Positions 30,116 through 42,399 of a stretch of DNA of 64,000 nt are shown piece after piece. The notes beneath the pieces were generated by a model. It saw only the letters and a program-made list of their open reading frames with translations. It had not been told where the DNA came from and searched no databases. This DNA comes from Prostheceraeus crozeri (lineage: Eukaryota > Platyhelminthes > Polycladida > Euryleptidae), in assembly GCA_907163375.1 (NCBI GenBank), contig CAJQUW010012947.1:1-64000 (forward strand), written 5' to 3'. Every line of letters begins with the position of its first letter. Position 1 is the stretch's first letter. The position numbers were made by a program, and so were the translations under genes.

Positions 30116-32883
30116 TCTTAAATCGTTGCACAACCCGAAAAAAGACTTTTATCGTTTATTCTAATCAAATTTAAACGCAAGCTCATACTCAATTGATTAC
30201 CGAATCTTCCACTTAGGCAGCCGATACAAGACACATAGTTTCGGAAAAAAGTGTGGCTTGCCTAATTAAATAAAGTAGTTGTGATTGGAAGATTGCTTCT
30301 TTATCTGATCATGTCATGTAGATCCACGTCTACTGTCTGATTGATGGATTGCTAAGTCTTCTCGATCCATTTACCAGACGTAGGTATCAGTACTGCAACT
30401 GCGGCGTGAATAAATTGTTATTGCTTGTCAACAGGTGCAGAGCAGATAAGTCCCGTCAGAAGGATTTGACGATAAAATGGAAAATTGCTGTGTGAATTTC
30501 CCTAATAGTTCATATCTGGGGAAGCAGCATTCTACGCATTTCCTCTAACAATGTGAGTCTTACTCAGTCCATCCACTGCGAGATTTTGTTCCATCGCGGA
30601 TGACTGCCTCAGAACGTCTATGTCAACCAAAGCCTAAAACTTCTCGTAGGCTTCATTGATTTTTTCATGGATTTGCTATATCGTGAATCACATTATCTTA
30701 CATTAGTTAATCTCCGTCTTCGTTAGTTGTATGTGTCGCTACTTTCTTTCATCATCTATGAGACTTCTTTTATCAATATCAAAGGTGAAACCTCAAATGT
30801 GAAATTATGATTTTCAATGATAGATACACTTATTTGCTTACTTAATTAAATGAATCAAGCCTGATGATCAGCAGGGGCATGCGAAGGGTTTGTAGGCTGG
30901 GAATTCACCTCATGTATACTACTCAGCAGCACATTCCTTTGAGTTATCAGTGACAAAAAGTGATAAAGCGGCTTCAATGAATAATTGTCTTTGAGTATTT
31001 TTCTAAGCGCATGTCCGTTTTTTTTATAAGTAACTTATATGTTTTCTTGACTTATATTGTAATCAATCCTGCTTCTCAATCGCGATTCTCATTGAGTAAT
31101 GATTGCAATGTGCGAAATAAACGATATTTTTATCATTACTCATCATTTTATTCATTATCCCAGATTATATTTTGAAGCATTCTGTATCATTTTGTAGACA
31201 CAAAAGCCGTATAAAAATTATTACATACAAGCGATTTGTTTCTTTTGTTCTTTATCAAAAACTCCCTGACCGTGGAACAATTTTTTAATAAAGCTAAATT
31301 CGATGTGTAGAGTCATTCGCTTGTATTCAGTGCATTTGATGCACGTCCACTGTCTGGCAAGTAATCAACGTCACGTCATCACAGATGTTTCTTAACCTAC
31401 GGCTCCAGAAATGGAACGAACACCATTATTGGATCTCACTGTCTTGTTGTCCCCTGCTCTGGAGAGCCATCAACCACGGGGTGATGTCACACAATGGCTC
31501 AAATTTAATTCACTCGTTTTACTTTAGAGAACTGGTAGTGAATATTACAATGAAAGGCAATCATTAGCTGAGAAGTCCACCTTTCGCTGACTAAATGGTC
31601 AAATTGCTCATACGGCAACGATAGAGGTTACTTTGGACAACCCAGGACATCAGCTGTGTTTCGTCATAACAGTTACGAGTAAGAAGAGTACAAGCGATGT
31701 AAACCATTTTTGAAGGAAATTCAATGAGAATTCATCGACTGCCATCAGTGTGCATCAATGTTAAACAAATCAACTGGTATAGCCATCAGAGAGGTCTGAC
31801 AAAATAGTGAGTGGTGTGAACAAACTACCAGATAAAGATCCATTTTGATTGCCAATTGGGGGTGACCTAGCCACGACTTTTTATCGTCTAACACCCCAAA
31901 CTTCACGATTTCCACTAATTCCATCATATAAATATTACCTCCAGAATACTTTGCTTCATATAATGCATGATTTCAATTCACCATAAGTATTCTAAATTCA
32001 ACATTCTAATTCACAATTCTAAATTCCTAAAACCTCATGTTTTATTGCATGCAATTCTATGAAATGGGAGTGCTTCATATTTGATTTTATTATCCAACCA
32101 TTTGCCCTCTCCAAAAACCCTTCAATTTCTGATGTGGAAATTACGATAACCAAATAAGGGCAATACAAGTGCTAAATAAAAGAATCTCCTCAAATGTGAC
32201 TGAATTCTTTTCAAGTTCTGACTTGAGTTGTCGTTATAGTTTGCGTCCAGCAATTGCTTACAAATATTCTTCTACAATTATTCTTTGGTTTTTGCTCATC
32301 TCTTAGATAATTTCAATAATAATAGACATTGATAATGTTTAATAATTAATTTCCTCAGATGCTATATTTCTGAATTGTTCTGAGTGATACGACAGCAGCT
32401 GCTTTCACCGAGTAAACGAGAGAATACCGTAGATTTAATCTATCTCAACAAACATGAGAGACATTGATGAAAAAAATGTGATGGTTTAACGGCACTATCC
32501 CCCTCTGCTGGGGCTTTGACGGTGCTGACATAGTCAGACTTTTATCTGGAACGTTGCGATTTTTTGTCCTGATGGCCTTTCTGACGACTTCCAATGACAC
32601 TTTCAGGACTCTACCACTAGACCACGGGTTGCTATCTGATTATGATGACATTGATAAATTGCATTTTAATGAAAACATTAAGTACACATGCTTCAATCGT
32701 ATTTGAGTCATATATCTATGAATGTAAAACAAGTTGTACTAAAGTATGAGGGGAAGAGATTCAGCACATCAAGACTTTTGCTTGGCGGTAGAATTTACAT
32801 TAAGCCTAGGATGGATGAAACATTAAGGTTATTTAGATACATAAAATGAGAGATAATGCATATTTTCTCAAGTTACTTACTCA

Positions 32884-33180
32884 AGAACTGAGGGAGGGCA
32901 GTCCTCCAGTCATGGGATCAAGGAAGGAAAGACTTGAGGTTAGGAACTGAGTAAGGACAGTCTTTCAGTCATGGGATCAAGGAAGGAAGGACTTGAGGTT
33001 AGGAACTGATGGAAGTTAGCCTTGCAGATATGTGACCAAAAGGATAGCGTTGAAGTGAGGAACTGAGTAAGGGCAGTCTTTCAGTGATACAACCGATGAC
33101 GAAAAATGAGTGAGGTTAGTTTCGCTGTCATGTGACCAAATAGGAGAGAATTCAGTTGAGGAACTTAGTGAGTATATTCT
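32884..33180. repeat. ~60-bp degenerate tandem repeat, about 5 copies
   Basis: GAACTGAG(T/G)(A/G)AGG.CAGTC recurs at about 32884, 32944, 33003 and 33060, with a weaker copy near 33160. Conserved blocks are CAGTCATGGGATCAAGGAAGG and TTGAGGTTAGGAACTGA. Confidence 0.65.
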
Positions 33181-34332
33181 TACAGTCCTTGGATGGTAGA
33201 AGGAAGGACAAATGATCTTCTGAAAGAAATATCAACAAGAAATATAGCTAAAGGGACAGTAATTGGGCTATAAAACTGCATGCACAAATCGATTATTCCT
33301 GATGAACTGCATGCGAACGTTAATTGATAGACAGTCCTATTCATTATGCCACCAAAGAGATCACAGCCAAACCGGGGAAGTATGTAGAGCTCACAAATTC
33401 TTCAGTTTGCTCATGAGAAGTAATGTGTCATTCAGAGAATCTAATAGATCAAAAAATAGAGAGCAGAACAGCAATACGTAATTCGCATTGAATGATAGAG
33501 GAAATGCTGCATGCCGTAAAGAGATGGTATCCACTTTCAACATTATCTACATGCTTTAAGAGATTTTTATTCATGATACAAGCCTACATCTAGGGCTTAC
33601 AGTAATAAGCGAGAAAGAGGGCGAACTAAGGAGGGAGGGGCTTGATATGAAAAGACTAATATAACAAGACTTTAGTAAGTGAGGAACAGTAATAAAGCGC
33701 AACTGTATCAAAGAAATTCACAGAAAGCATTAATTTCAAATACTGATGATTAGTTTAAAAAATTGATGAGCAAAACACAAAACCACAAAGTGTATTGAAT
33801 TGCCAATAAAAGGTTATATTTCAATATAACTTATCAGCTGCATACAAAAGCTAACTATTAGGCAGCATCATGGATTTTTTATCGCAGAAATATTTCAAAA
33901 AAGAACACATATTTGGAAATTTTATATCGGACGAGAGAATTGTCTTCAAGACAATCCAACAGCGACAGAAATGCCGGCAAGAAAAGCATAATGAATTACT
34001 TTTGCCTGAAGGTGAACATGAAAGCACTCCATACCATTCATGAAATTGGATTAACTTACAGACAGAATCACAACGTGCAAACGCTAATATTCAGAAAACC
34101 TGGCGACATCAACTGGGAAGGGCTTGAATATTTCAGTCCCACTTGCGTAGCTTACTCAAATTTGCAACTAGTTGTACACGACAATGCAACTATCAGCAAC
34201 TATCAAAAATAGCTATGAAAAGCTATAAAAAGTATCGCAACTCGCAGCAAATAATAGCAGCTGCGATGAAATCATAGGCCCACCACGATTACATTATCAT
34301 TTGCATTGACAGAATGAAGTATGCTTACTTAC

Positions 34333-34500
34333 CAATCTCTTCGTCAACTTGCAGAACATCATTCTCTGCAGGATTCATTGACATGTCTTTACATTCATTA
34401 TCCTGTCTGTCTTCTGTATTTGCTTGACAGAAAAAACTTGCACTGGCTTCATGTCCAAAGAAAGACGGTATAGACGGTAGCTCGGATGCAGCACACTCTC
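34333..34500 (-). CDS. ZNF-A, exon 3
   Basis: 168 nt between acceptor TCCATTTTTCAG and donor GTAAGTAAGC. It reads ECAASELPSIPSFFG, then NTEDRQDNECKDMS and DEEIG at the donor. It aligns with ZNF-B exon 3 (YAASELPGI, NNECKDI, DDEEIG), and both end in phase 1. Acidic, no known domain. Confidence 0.8.
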
Positions 34501-34565
34501 CTGAAAAATGGACATGATGTTTTGATAAACGAAAGGAGAGCGACGTTCAATTGTCTTTGACTCAC
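34501..34565 (-). other. ZNF-A intron 2, 65 nt
   Basis: GTGAGTC to TTTTTCAG. The paralogous intron in ZNF-B is 66 nt at the same position and phase. Confidence 0.75.
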
Positions 34566-34672
34566 TTGAATCGATAATTTGCTGCTCCTCTTTAATACTT
34601 TCGGAGCACCGATCTTCGCTGATGCTTCTGTCAATGGTTTCTTCTTTTACAGGATAATCGTCATGAAACTCC
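34566..34672 (-). CDS. ZNF-A, exon 2
   Basis: 107 nt, exactly the length of ZNF-B exon 2. Reads EFHDDYPVKEETIDRS, then EDRCSESIKEEQQIID. The acceptor is CATGTTGTAG. VKEE and IKEE fit the SUMO-conjugation consensus (hydrophobic-K-x-E), often found N-terminal to zinc-finger arrays; both are conserved in ZNF-B. Confidence 0.8.
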
Positions 34673-35984
34673 CTACAACATGACAGAATGACGTGCATTG
34701 ATTGAGTTACAGTCATTGGCGAATGTGTCATCGAATAGTCACGGAGGTACGCGGCTGCATATGCATAGAGGTGACTTTCATGTATTATCATTGTTATTAA
34801 TCCCAGCGGAGGACATCATCGAACTTGGAGCACTTTCAAGTTGTTCAATAATTTATTCATTCATGCTATCTCAGTTTAGAGACATACATCAGTAACCGCA
34901 ACAAGACACATCTTGCATGATTCGCAAATCTGCTTGTGGAATCATTAGCAACAAAACCTTCAACATTCCTATTTATGCCTACAGTAGAAGTGCATGTAAT
35001 TGCACCAATCCGCTCAATATGCAAAATTCATAATTATGTGGTCATAAAAGTATATATATTTGATTTTCCATCACCGCATCTACGAACTCATTGACATGAA
35101 TGATGAAACATGATCAATTATGCGGAAAATTTAATTCAATTCATGATTATGTGGTCACAAGAACAACTTGTGTCATTTTCTTTTATGCGATTTACAGTCT
35201 CTGTTAATGAAAAATTTCTATTGAAAATCGAACAAGATTCAACTTTTAAGAGAAAAATCTTGTGTTAAAAACTTAAATTATGCGGAAATGACAACAGAAG
35301 TTATGTCAAAATACAGCAGAAGCTTTGGACAGAAGACTACACCCGCCGTCAATCTAGGCTGGTGTCATCATGGTCACGCCTTGACATCTCAAGACATTGT
35401 CATCGTATCAGTTATATTAGAACATAAAAACTTCTCGACAATACATTACATATTCACGTCAAGAAATTCTCAAACTAAAAATGTTGATACCAAAAGGCGG
35501 AAATTGTTTCCAAAAGGGCTATATTTTCGGTACACATTTCGCTTAATATGTTGTCCAATGCATACAAGCTTTCCACGAATTACTGTTATTGACCTATTGT
35601 TAATGTTGTACTAGTTTGGTTGTCGGACTCAAGCTTGCTTTAGAATGAGATGATCAATTATACACAATGACTTCACTTGCCCACTCATAAGTCAGTCGGT
35701 AATCCAGGCTTCTATTCCTCCAGGTATAAAAAGCAAAAGGAACATTTTAAAAGCGCGTCAAATAATTTAATTTTCAAATATCAGACAAGATACACAATCC
35801 GTTCAACGATTTATTAGGTTTTACCCTCTTGTTATGATGCTTGCATATTTTCGACCATACGTTTTAATTGCAAGTAATACTCTCAATCGGACATAGAGCT
35901 GACAGTTGAAATTGATCTGATTCTCTGTTCAGAAGTAAAAGCGAAATCAAGCAGGGTAATCATTGTTTCAATTAGCCTTGCAGT

Positions 35985-36140
35985 TGCATGTTTTACACAC
36001 GGGGAGCCCAATTTGCTGATCTTGCAAAATGAAAACACCGGTTTTACTACCGATTGTGGTAGAAAAGGCCTTTCGAGTTATGGTGTTTTAGCTTTGCAAG
36101 ATCGACAAGTTGGGATCTCCACATGGAAAACATACAATGT
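35985..36140. repeat. Inverted repeat hairpin
   Basis: CATGTTTTACACACGGGGAGCCC (left) and its diverged complement (GGGATCTCCACATGGAAAACATA, right) flank GATCTTGCAAA / TTTGCAAGATC. Inside ZNF-A intron 1; probably a small fold-back element. Confidence 0.6.
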
Positions 36141-36410
36141 GATGATATGTGCAGTTGTACAATGACTGTATTTAGATGCAGAAATATGGTAATTACTTGA
36201 AGTTTAGACACGTAAATTAGTAATTAAACCAATAAATCGTTCTGCCCGGCATAATGTGAAAGTGAACAACATATCAGATCTCGGATCAGATCTCAGATAG
36301 GAAAGTGATTTTGACCTCATTATGTCATTCAACCTTTGTAATGACAATGGTAAGCTGTAAATATCTTCAGATAAAGAAACAGTGAAAGATTAGCAGTTAC
36401 AAGCACTTAC

Positions 36411-36547
36411 CTTTCTGAAGCTTCCTGTGAGCTCGCTATCCTCCACTCTTCTTTTGAATTCAACAGGAGCATTTCTTCGTCATTGATGCATTCGGTTTTG
36501 CAGTTATTCGGGAGCTCCTCACTCTTCAAATTGTTATCCATTCTCAT
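36411..36547 (-). CDS. ZNF-A, exon 1 (start codon)
   Basis: Starts MRMDNNLKSEELP, then KTECINDEEM, ending before donor GTAAGTGC in phase 2. It aligns with ZNF-B exon 1 (KTECEND, NS..K.WR). Homology to ZNF-B continues upstream for about 70 nt (AATTTGAATGAT, TTCATCAATCAAGAGC), but here that part is out of frame, so it is 5' UTR in ZNF-A. Adding all four exons gives 1767 nt, a multiple of three. The minisatellite at 36621 begins where similarity to ZNF-B ends. Confidence 0.75.
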
Positions 36548-36620
36548 CCAATATTCGCTCTTGATTGATGAAAGAAGTATCATTCAAATTCTTGGTTACA
36601 TAAAAGAAGACATCGTAGTT

Positions 36621-37133
36621 GTCGCGACAAGGTCATTGCTTAATACCACTGTGTGTCGCGACAAGATTATAGTTTAATACCACTATGTGTCGCGACAAGA
36701 TTATAGTTTAATACCACTATGTGTCGCGACAAGGTCATTGGTTAATACCACTATGTGTCGCGACAAGATTATTGTTTAATACCACTATGTGTCGCGACAA
36801 GATTATTGGTTAATACCACTATGTGTCGCGACAAGGTCATTGGTTAATACCACTATGTGTCGCGACAAGATTATTGGTTAATACCACTATGTGTCGCGAC
36901 AAGATTATTGTTTAATACCACTATGTGTCGCGACAAGATTATTGGTTAATACCACTATGTGTCGCGACAAGGTCATTGGTTAATACCACTATGTGTCGCG
37001 ACAAGATTATTGTTTAATACCACTATGTGTCGCGACAAGATTATTGGTTAATACCACTATGTGTCGCGACAAGGTCATTGGTTAATACCACTATGTGTCG
37101 CGACAAGATTATTGTTTAATACCACTATGTGTC
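36621..37133. repeat. 34-bp minisatellite, 15 copies, palindromic core
   Basis: The unit is GTCGCGACAAG followed by a variable (A/G)TTATTG(T/G)TT-type middle and AATACCACTATGT. The period is exactly 34 bp and every unit starts with the 8-bp palindrome GTCGCGAC. Three unit variants (GGTCATTGGTT, GATTATTGTTT, GATTATTGGTT) alternate in a roughly three-unit, 102-bp higher-order order. The array begins about 74 bp upstream of the ZNF-A start codon and is absent from ZNF-B. Confidence 0.95.
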
Positions 37134-37273
37134 AAAAATGGGAGCCATCGTAGCATATGGTTTTTAACATCTTTATACTATCGACAAAATATTTTCAAAT
37201 ATAAAGTGAGTCCAAGAAGGAGCTGCAATTGAGTGTAATCCTTATTATAAATGCGTATGTGAGATAATACTAC

Positions 37274-38313
37274 TAAAGATGAGCGTCGGGTCGGGTTACA
37301 AAAATTCGGATACCCGAGTTGAACAAAATTTCAACCCGAACCCGATGTCGGGTCGGGTACAAATGTCTGACCCGAACACGACAAAAAGTTCCAGAACCCG
37401 CCCCGACCCGATTATATTCGAAAAATCAGAAACATTTCTATATATAAAGCTACTGCTTGATCGTTATCTGATACTGGGCGGTAGTCAAACTTCTGAGTAG
37501 TGTAATTTTACTATTTTATTAAAATACGCAGGAGTTAGCATATCACTTTCTCTAGGCTAATTAAGTATTCAAACAAATACTAAATAAGTAGCATAATTAC
37601 CCACGAAATTAATAGAACCTATAATACACGACAAAATTCGGAATCTTTACAAAAAAATCCACTGCTTCGCGATATATTGTAGGTGTTGCAGCATACTCCT
37701 TCAAAACTCTGATTGAGACACATTGACTCTCAATGTTAATGAAGGTGTCAAGGTCCGAGCAGCTGAGCTGCATCACTGCATGTAACAACATAATTCTGCA
37801 GATAGATGCTAAAATTTCAATTATATAATATTTGATGTATAGTTAAGCTTCCGTTCCTGTGCAAAGCTTATCTTAAATTAAATTTCATTTCTTTCCGTCC
37901 ATCCTGCGAGCCACGATCTACATGTCATTATGAGAATGAGGCCTTTACAGACTACAAGAACAGATTCAATTAATTCGATGATGATCTTTCGTTGTTTTAG
38001 AAGCAAAATATGTAGCGCAAAGTATTTTATTAGATCAATAATTCACAATGAGAATAATGCGATAAGCCACAATTTCTTGAAAAACTTCATTAAACTACAG
38101 GTACACATGAAACAGTACTACCTTCAAAGAAAATAATTTTTAAAGTTCTAAGCATTTTTCAAATTTGTATGCTCCAACCCGAAAAAACTCGAGTTCGGGT
38201 TACTTCGGGTTTTAGACATAAGAGATAATCCTACCCGACCCGAGTTCTTAGTTGCTCTACCCGAACCCGAACATTCGGGTTCGGGTCGTGTCGGGTAGGA
38301 TCGCTCATCTTTA
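37274..38313. mobile_element. hAT-like non-autonomous element, ~1.04 kb
   Basis: The ends TAAAGATGAGCG are perfect 12-bp inverted repeats. Flanks AATACTAC and ATTACTAC match at 7 of 8 positions, as expected for an 8-bp hAT target duplication. Both subterminal regions (to about 37415 and from about 38170) are packed with CGGGT/ACCCG words. The interior holds no transposase frame I can recognise. Confidence 0.65.
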
Positions 38314-38329
38314 ATTACTACCTAAAATG

Positions 38330-39780
38330 TACGCACTTGCCAACAGTGTACGGGCCAAACTTCTAGGTGATTTTTCCTTAATATTAAGGTTGTGTAAGTC
38401 GCAGAAATTTTGACACAGGATCCGGATAAGCAACTTATAGAAAAAACGAAAAATGCTGAAAATGCACATAGTAGCTATTACCGCCGTCCCATAGAGTAGG
38501 GATATATAGTTAGAGTGTCGACTAGCTGTATACAGTGAAAATTTTTGCATGAAAAGATTCAGTTCTTTGCGGAGATTACGTTCCCGAAGTCCAAAAAAAT
38601 ATTTGAGCAGTTTCAAAAATGTCAAAATTTTGCCAATTTATATACTACCGAGATGACTCCCTTTATAAGTAGTATGAAACAAGTTGGATATCAAAAGGAA
38701 TGGATATTTGATAATAAGCATCCTAACTGAGCGGAAATCAAGCTCACTATCAAGGGAATTTCATGAATTGTATTATAATGAAAGTCTTCATAAAAAGACG
38801 CGATATTATTCGTGCCTTCTTGGCCGAAATTTCGAATTTTTAATTCAATTTTCACCGGCATGACTTTATGATTCGATCACTAAATATTCATGTTTCATTT
38901 CTTGAATCTGAATAGTGATGTGGACCTATTTACATTTTTTAAAGTTAATTGAAATCATTTTCCTTGTTTCTGCTATTTTGCTCTACCAGTGGCAGGTTGC
39001 TTATGATATGATCACGCTTAAGAAAATACTCTTGAGGTGCAGCATGAAAGCAATAACAGGTCATTGAGTTGCTAATTTAACAAACATTACCTATCCAAGG
39101 CAGTCATGACACGGAGGATCTGTAAAATAATATCATTTCCTTCTGCTTTATGCTATCATGATCAGTCAATTCTGTGGTAATTTCTTCAAAACTGCAAAAT
39201 TTTGCATATCTCACATTTGGTGACAATACCACCTGTATCTCCCTTGAGTTCATTTAATAAAATCGAAAGTGCATACACATTGGGGATTTAATAAATACGG
39301 AGTTACCACTCTCCCTAATATACCTACTCTATGCGCCGTCCCTAAATGCACATATGCGATGTTGTCACGACTACGACGACATGCTATGCACATGCAATGG
39401 CTACAAATTATAGTCACTGTTTCCCACGCTCTGCCATTCAAATACTGTTTCTCATGCTACATGTTTTAAAAATCGGTTGCCAAAGGGCCGCTGATCAGTG
39501 CAAAATTTCATAAAGTTCAGTGTTCGACTGTATCCGCCTGAAGAGTTATCGTCGAACTGTAATACGTAGGCTCTTGTCTAAACAACGTGACGCAAGGGAT
39601 TCCTCTCTAAGACGAATATCTTGTTGGTTGGAATAACATCGAATGAATGTATGTGAAACAAATGGTTTTGATGACGCGATGTTGACATAGGTAGTTCAAT
39701 AAAGAAGCAAGTGATGATGTGAGTGTTGCAGAAAAAGCTGTCGGTTCTCTCAATGTTTGTGAATGAATCTCATGTAAATA
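38330..39780. other. No gene recognised
   Basis: Between the hAT-like and F2 elements. Short open frames only. Confidence 0.3.
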
Positions 39781-39782
39781 TT

Positions 39783-40644
39783 CCGGCAGCCAGAACGAGC
39801 TTCTGTTCTGCAGGGAACGAGACTGAAGATGAGACTTTCACAGAATGATGTGCACCCTATTCCTGTTACGAATCCGCGCGTCTGCCGAGTTCTACTTGGT
39901 TCCTTTTCTTGTCAGACAGGATCAAAGAAAAACACATGTTAATTCAGTGGGATGCCAATTGAAGTTTTTGTTAAAATTAGACTTTCTATGTTTTCGCTTA
40001 TGAAGTTGAAAATAGTAAGCCCAGAGGCGCAATTCTTTTAATATCTGTATTTGCGAATAGAAAAATGAAAAGAGCATCACATGAAGAACAAATGGTTGTA
40101 AAAAATGCGTCACGCAGGAATGGGTCAAACATATATATCTTCAATTCAGAACTGTCACAGGTCTGATCGCATAAAATAACCAGAAATGTTCTTTTTGAAT
40201 TCTTCAACATTCTCACAGAGACGTCATCTTCAGACAATCAGTTTCAATGTTGGATTACTTCACTGGCAAAGAAATGTTGGAATCTTCTGTGCCTCGTGAA
40301 TCTCACGCCTAGTTCACATAGATGAATCTGAATGTGCTTAGCTTCATAGACATATGGGTGCATGAATATAGCAGGAAATGATCTGAAGACATACCATGCC
40401 AAAACTTATAGCTCTAAACTTAGTGCGTTTCAGCTAATAAAACAGAGAGTTCCATTTTTAACAAAAACTTCAATCTGCTTGTCACTGAATTAACTTGTGT
40501 TTTTCTTTGATTGTGTCTGGCAAGAAGAGGAATCAGATAAAGCTCGACAGACGCGCGGATTCGAAGCAGGAATAGGATGTACATCATTCTTTGATAGTCT
40601 CATTTTCAGTATCGTTCCCTGCAGAAGCTCGTTCTGGCTGCCGG
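39783..40644. mobile_element. Fold-back element family F2, ~860 bp
   Basis: About 200-bp inverted arms: the left starts CCGGCAGCCAGAACGAGC and continues through CAGGGAACGAGAC and CGCGCGTCTGCCGAG to GATTGAAGTTTTT-like sequence; the right is its complement, ending GCTCGTTCTGGCTGCCGG. The ~460-bp middle has no recognised gene. A solo arm lies at 57589-57718 and a short relative at 15413-15472. Confidence 0.75.
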
Positions 40645-41700
40645 ACTAAGCCTTGGACAATTAATGACGGGGCCGAAGTCTGATTCTCAAATGCATCATA
40701 TTTCAAACGTAAAAAAGGCAACTCAGCCAACTGTTTGGCACCGTAAGGAAGCTCACATGAATATCACTCAATGACTCAAGTGTCTAATTAAAGAAGTGAC
40801 TTGGGGCATACATGGTATCCGGTTACACATTTGCACTTCCTGAAGTGACTATGAGCTATCAAAAATGCATGGAAGCACTTAAGACAATATCTCTTTACAT
40901 CAGTCTGTCTGTTGACTTTGCAATAAGCAGTTGTGATCCTCCAATTCATTAAATATCTCATTCTCTCAAGAGTTACAAAATCTCGGGAGTCATTCATTAG
41001 TCATTTTCTTCAAAGCTGCTACTTGAAATAGAAGAATGTGATGGCCATATGGCGCTTTCATCGCAGTTTTTAGATAAAGGAAATGGATCATTAAATATAT
41101 TATTACTAACTGGTGGTCTCGATTTTTTACCAGGATTCAACGGCGTTTTCTGCTGTCCGCATACACCTTGTGGGCACTGAGCCGCTTGTAGAACTCTTTC
41201 AAAAAATGGAATGTAAATGTAGATTGTCTAAAGCATGTCATCGTAACACTGCAGCGTCCCATAAGCCATTTATGCAGTATCCCAAATGTTTCTTCTGATA
41301 TATTTCTGGAAAATCATTGATACTTTCCTTTGTTCGTTATACGAGCATGTTACTGTCATAATCAACGCTTTTCAATTTCGTATACTTTCTAGCTTTTAAC
41401 GTATTCAAAAACTTCGAAGTTTATCAGAATCGCAACGACATAATTATACACTCTTGACCCGAGATGTAGATACTTCTATCTGGATTCGAACTCCACAGTC
41501 GATTCCCCGACCAATTATTTGATTCCTATTCACAGAGACGAATAGAATGCACTAGCGGTTCCGAAACATGAAGGTTAATGCGCACGAGCGCATGCATATT
41601 TCAATGAAGCCAAACTGGTTGCTCTGAGTGATGTGATTTCATAGCCAGCTCTTTCACTTTCCTTCCCTTAATGCTGGAGCACACTGTTCAAACTTCTCAG
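40645..41700. other. No gene recognised
   Basis: Short frames on both strands, no motif. Confidence 0.3.
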
Positions 41701-41809
41701 CCAAAATAGTTGCAATCCAGCATGCTCCCTCTTGGTCCGTTTCCAATCACTTCTCATGTCTCTTTTCCTCTCTTCTTCTCTTGTCCGACTCTCTTCACCC
41801 CGTCGCCTC

Positions 41810-42160
41810 TCTTGTCCTCTTTGTCGTCCCTCTATCCTTCTTCGATCTCGGTGCTGTTGCAGTGGTTTCCTGGTCACTCTAATATCGGCGGCAATGACAT
41901 TGCAGATGCGATTGCTAAAAGTGGTACTTCTCTCCGCTCAACAGCTCCTCAGTGTCTGTCTCCTTTATTTTCCGTTCCCTTTTCAATTTCTGAAGGATTT
42001 AATTTCGCCCGTCTTTCATTTCTTCGCAAGTTCCAAACGCAGCAGCTAAGGAGTTGTCCCACATGTGTCAATTGTGAGCTCTTCCGTCCTCGTCGCAACG
42101 ACCACGCCCTCCTTCTCAACAGTATTACAGATCCACGTCTCCTCGCTTTCTTGTTTTAGG
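41810..42160 (+). pseudogene. LINE RNase H-domain fragment
   Basis: The frame reads LQWFPGHSNIGGNDIADAIAKSG, the C-terminal motif of the RNase H domain (W.PGH...GN..AD..A) carried by several LINE clades, then a short tail with CPTCVNCELFRP. No RT upstream; the start and its Ser/Leu-rich leader are not part of the domain. 5'-truncated remnant. Confidence 0.7.
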
Positions 42161-42399
42161 AGCAAACTACAATGTCCCCCATTATTCTCCTCCTGCTTTC
42201 CCGTTCTTCTAGCCAAGTCACTGTTCTTTGGTCCTCGATCTCTTTGGCCGACCTGCGACCATAATGTGCTGTTTCATGTAATCAATCAAAATAGTCAATT
42301 ACACGGTCATCAAAAATATTTTCAAAAGCTGAATTGTCATGCTAAACGTAAAGCTTGTACATTTAGAAAACAGAGAAAATATATCAAGTAGTTTTAAAG

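Larger units (their letters stand above)
29106..34332 (-). other. ZNF-A intron 3 (5.2 kb)
   Basis: Holds a LINE fragment (29830-30115) and the 60-bp repeat at 32884-33180. The rest shows no supported gene; small frames such as 33913-34212 (plus) have no motif. Confidence 0.6.

Noticed and set aside
33913..34212. 99-codon plus frame in ZNF-A intron 3
   Set aside because: No motif, no splice or promoter support, and antisense to the gene.
36621..37133. CRISPR-like array
   Set aside because: The 34-bp units abut directly with no unique spacers, and the context is a eukaryotic gene; it is a minisatellite.
41668..41877. Arg/Glu-rich minus frame
   Set aside because: Antisense to a pyrimidine-rich leader of the LINE RNase H fragment; low complexity.
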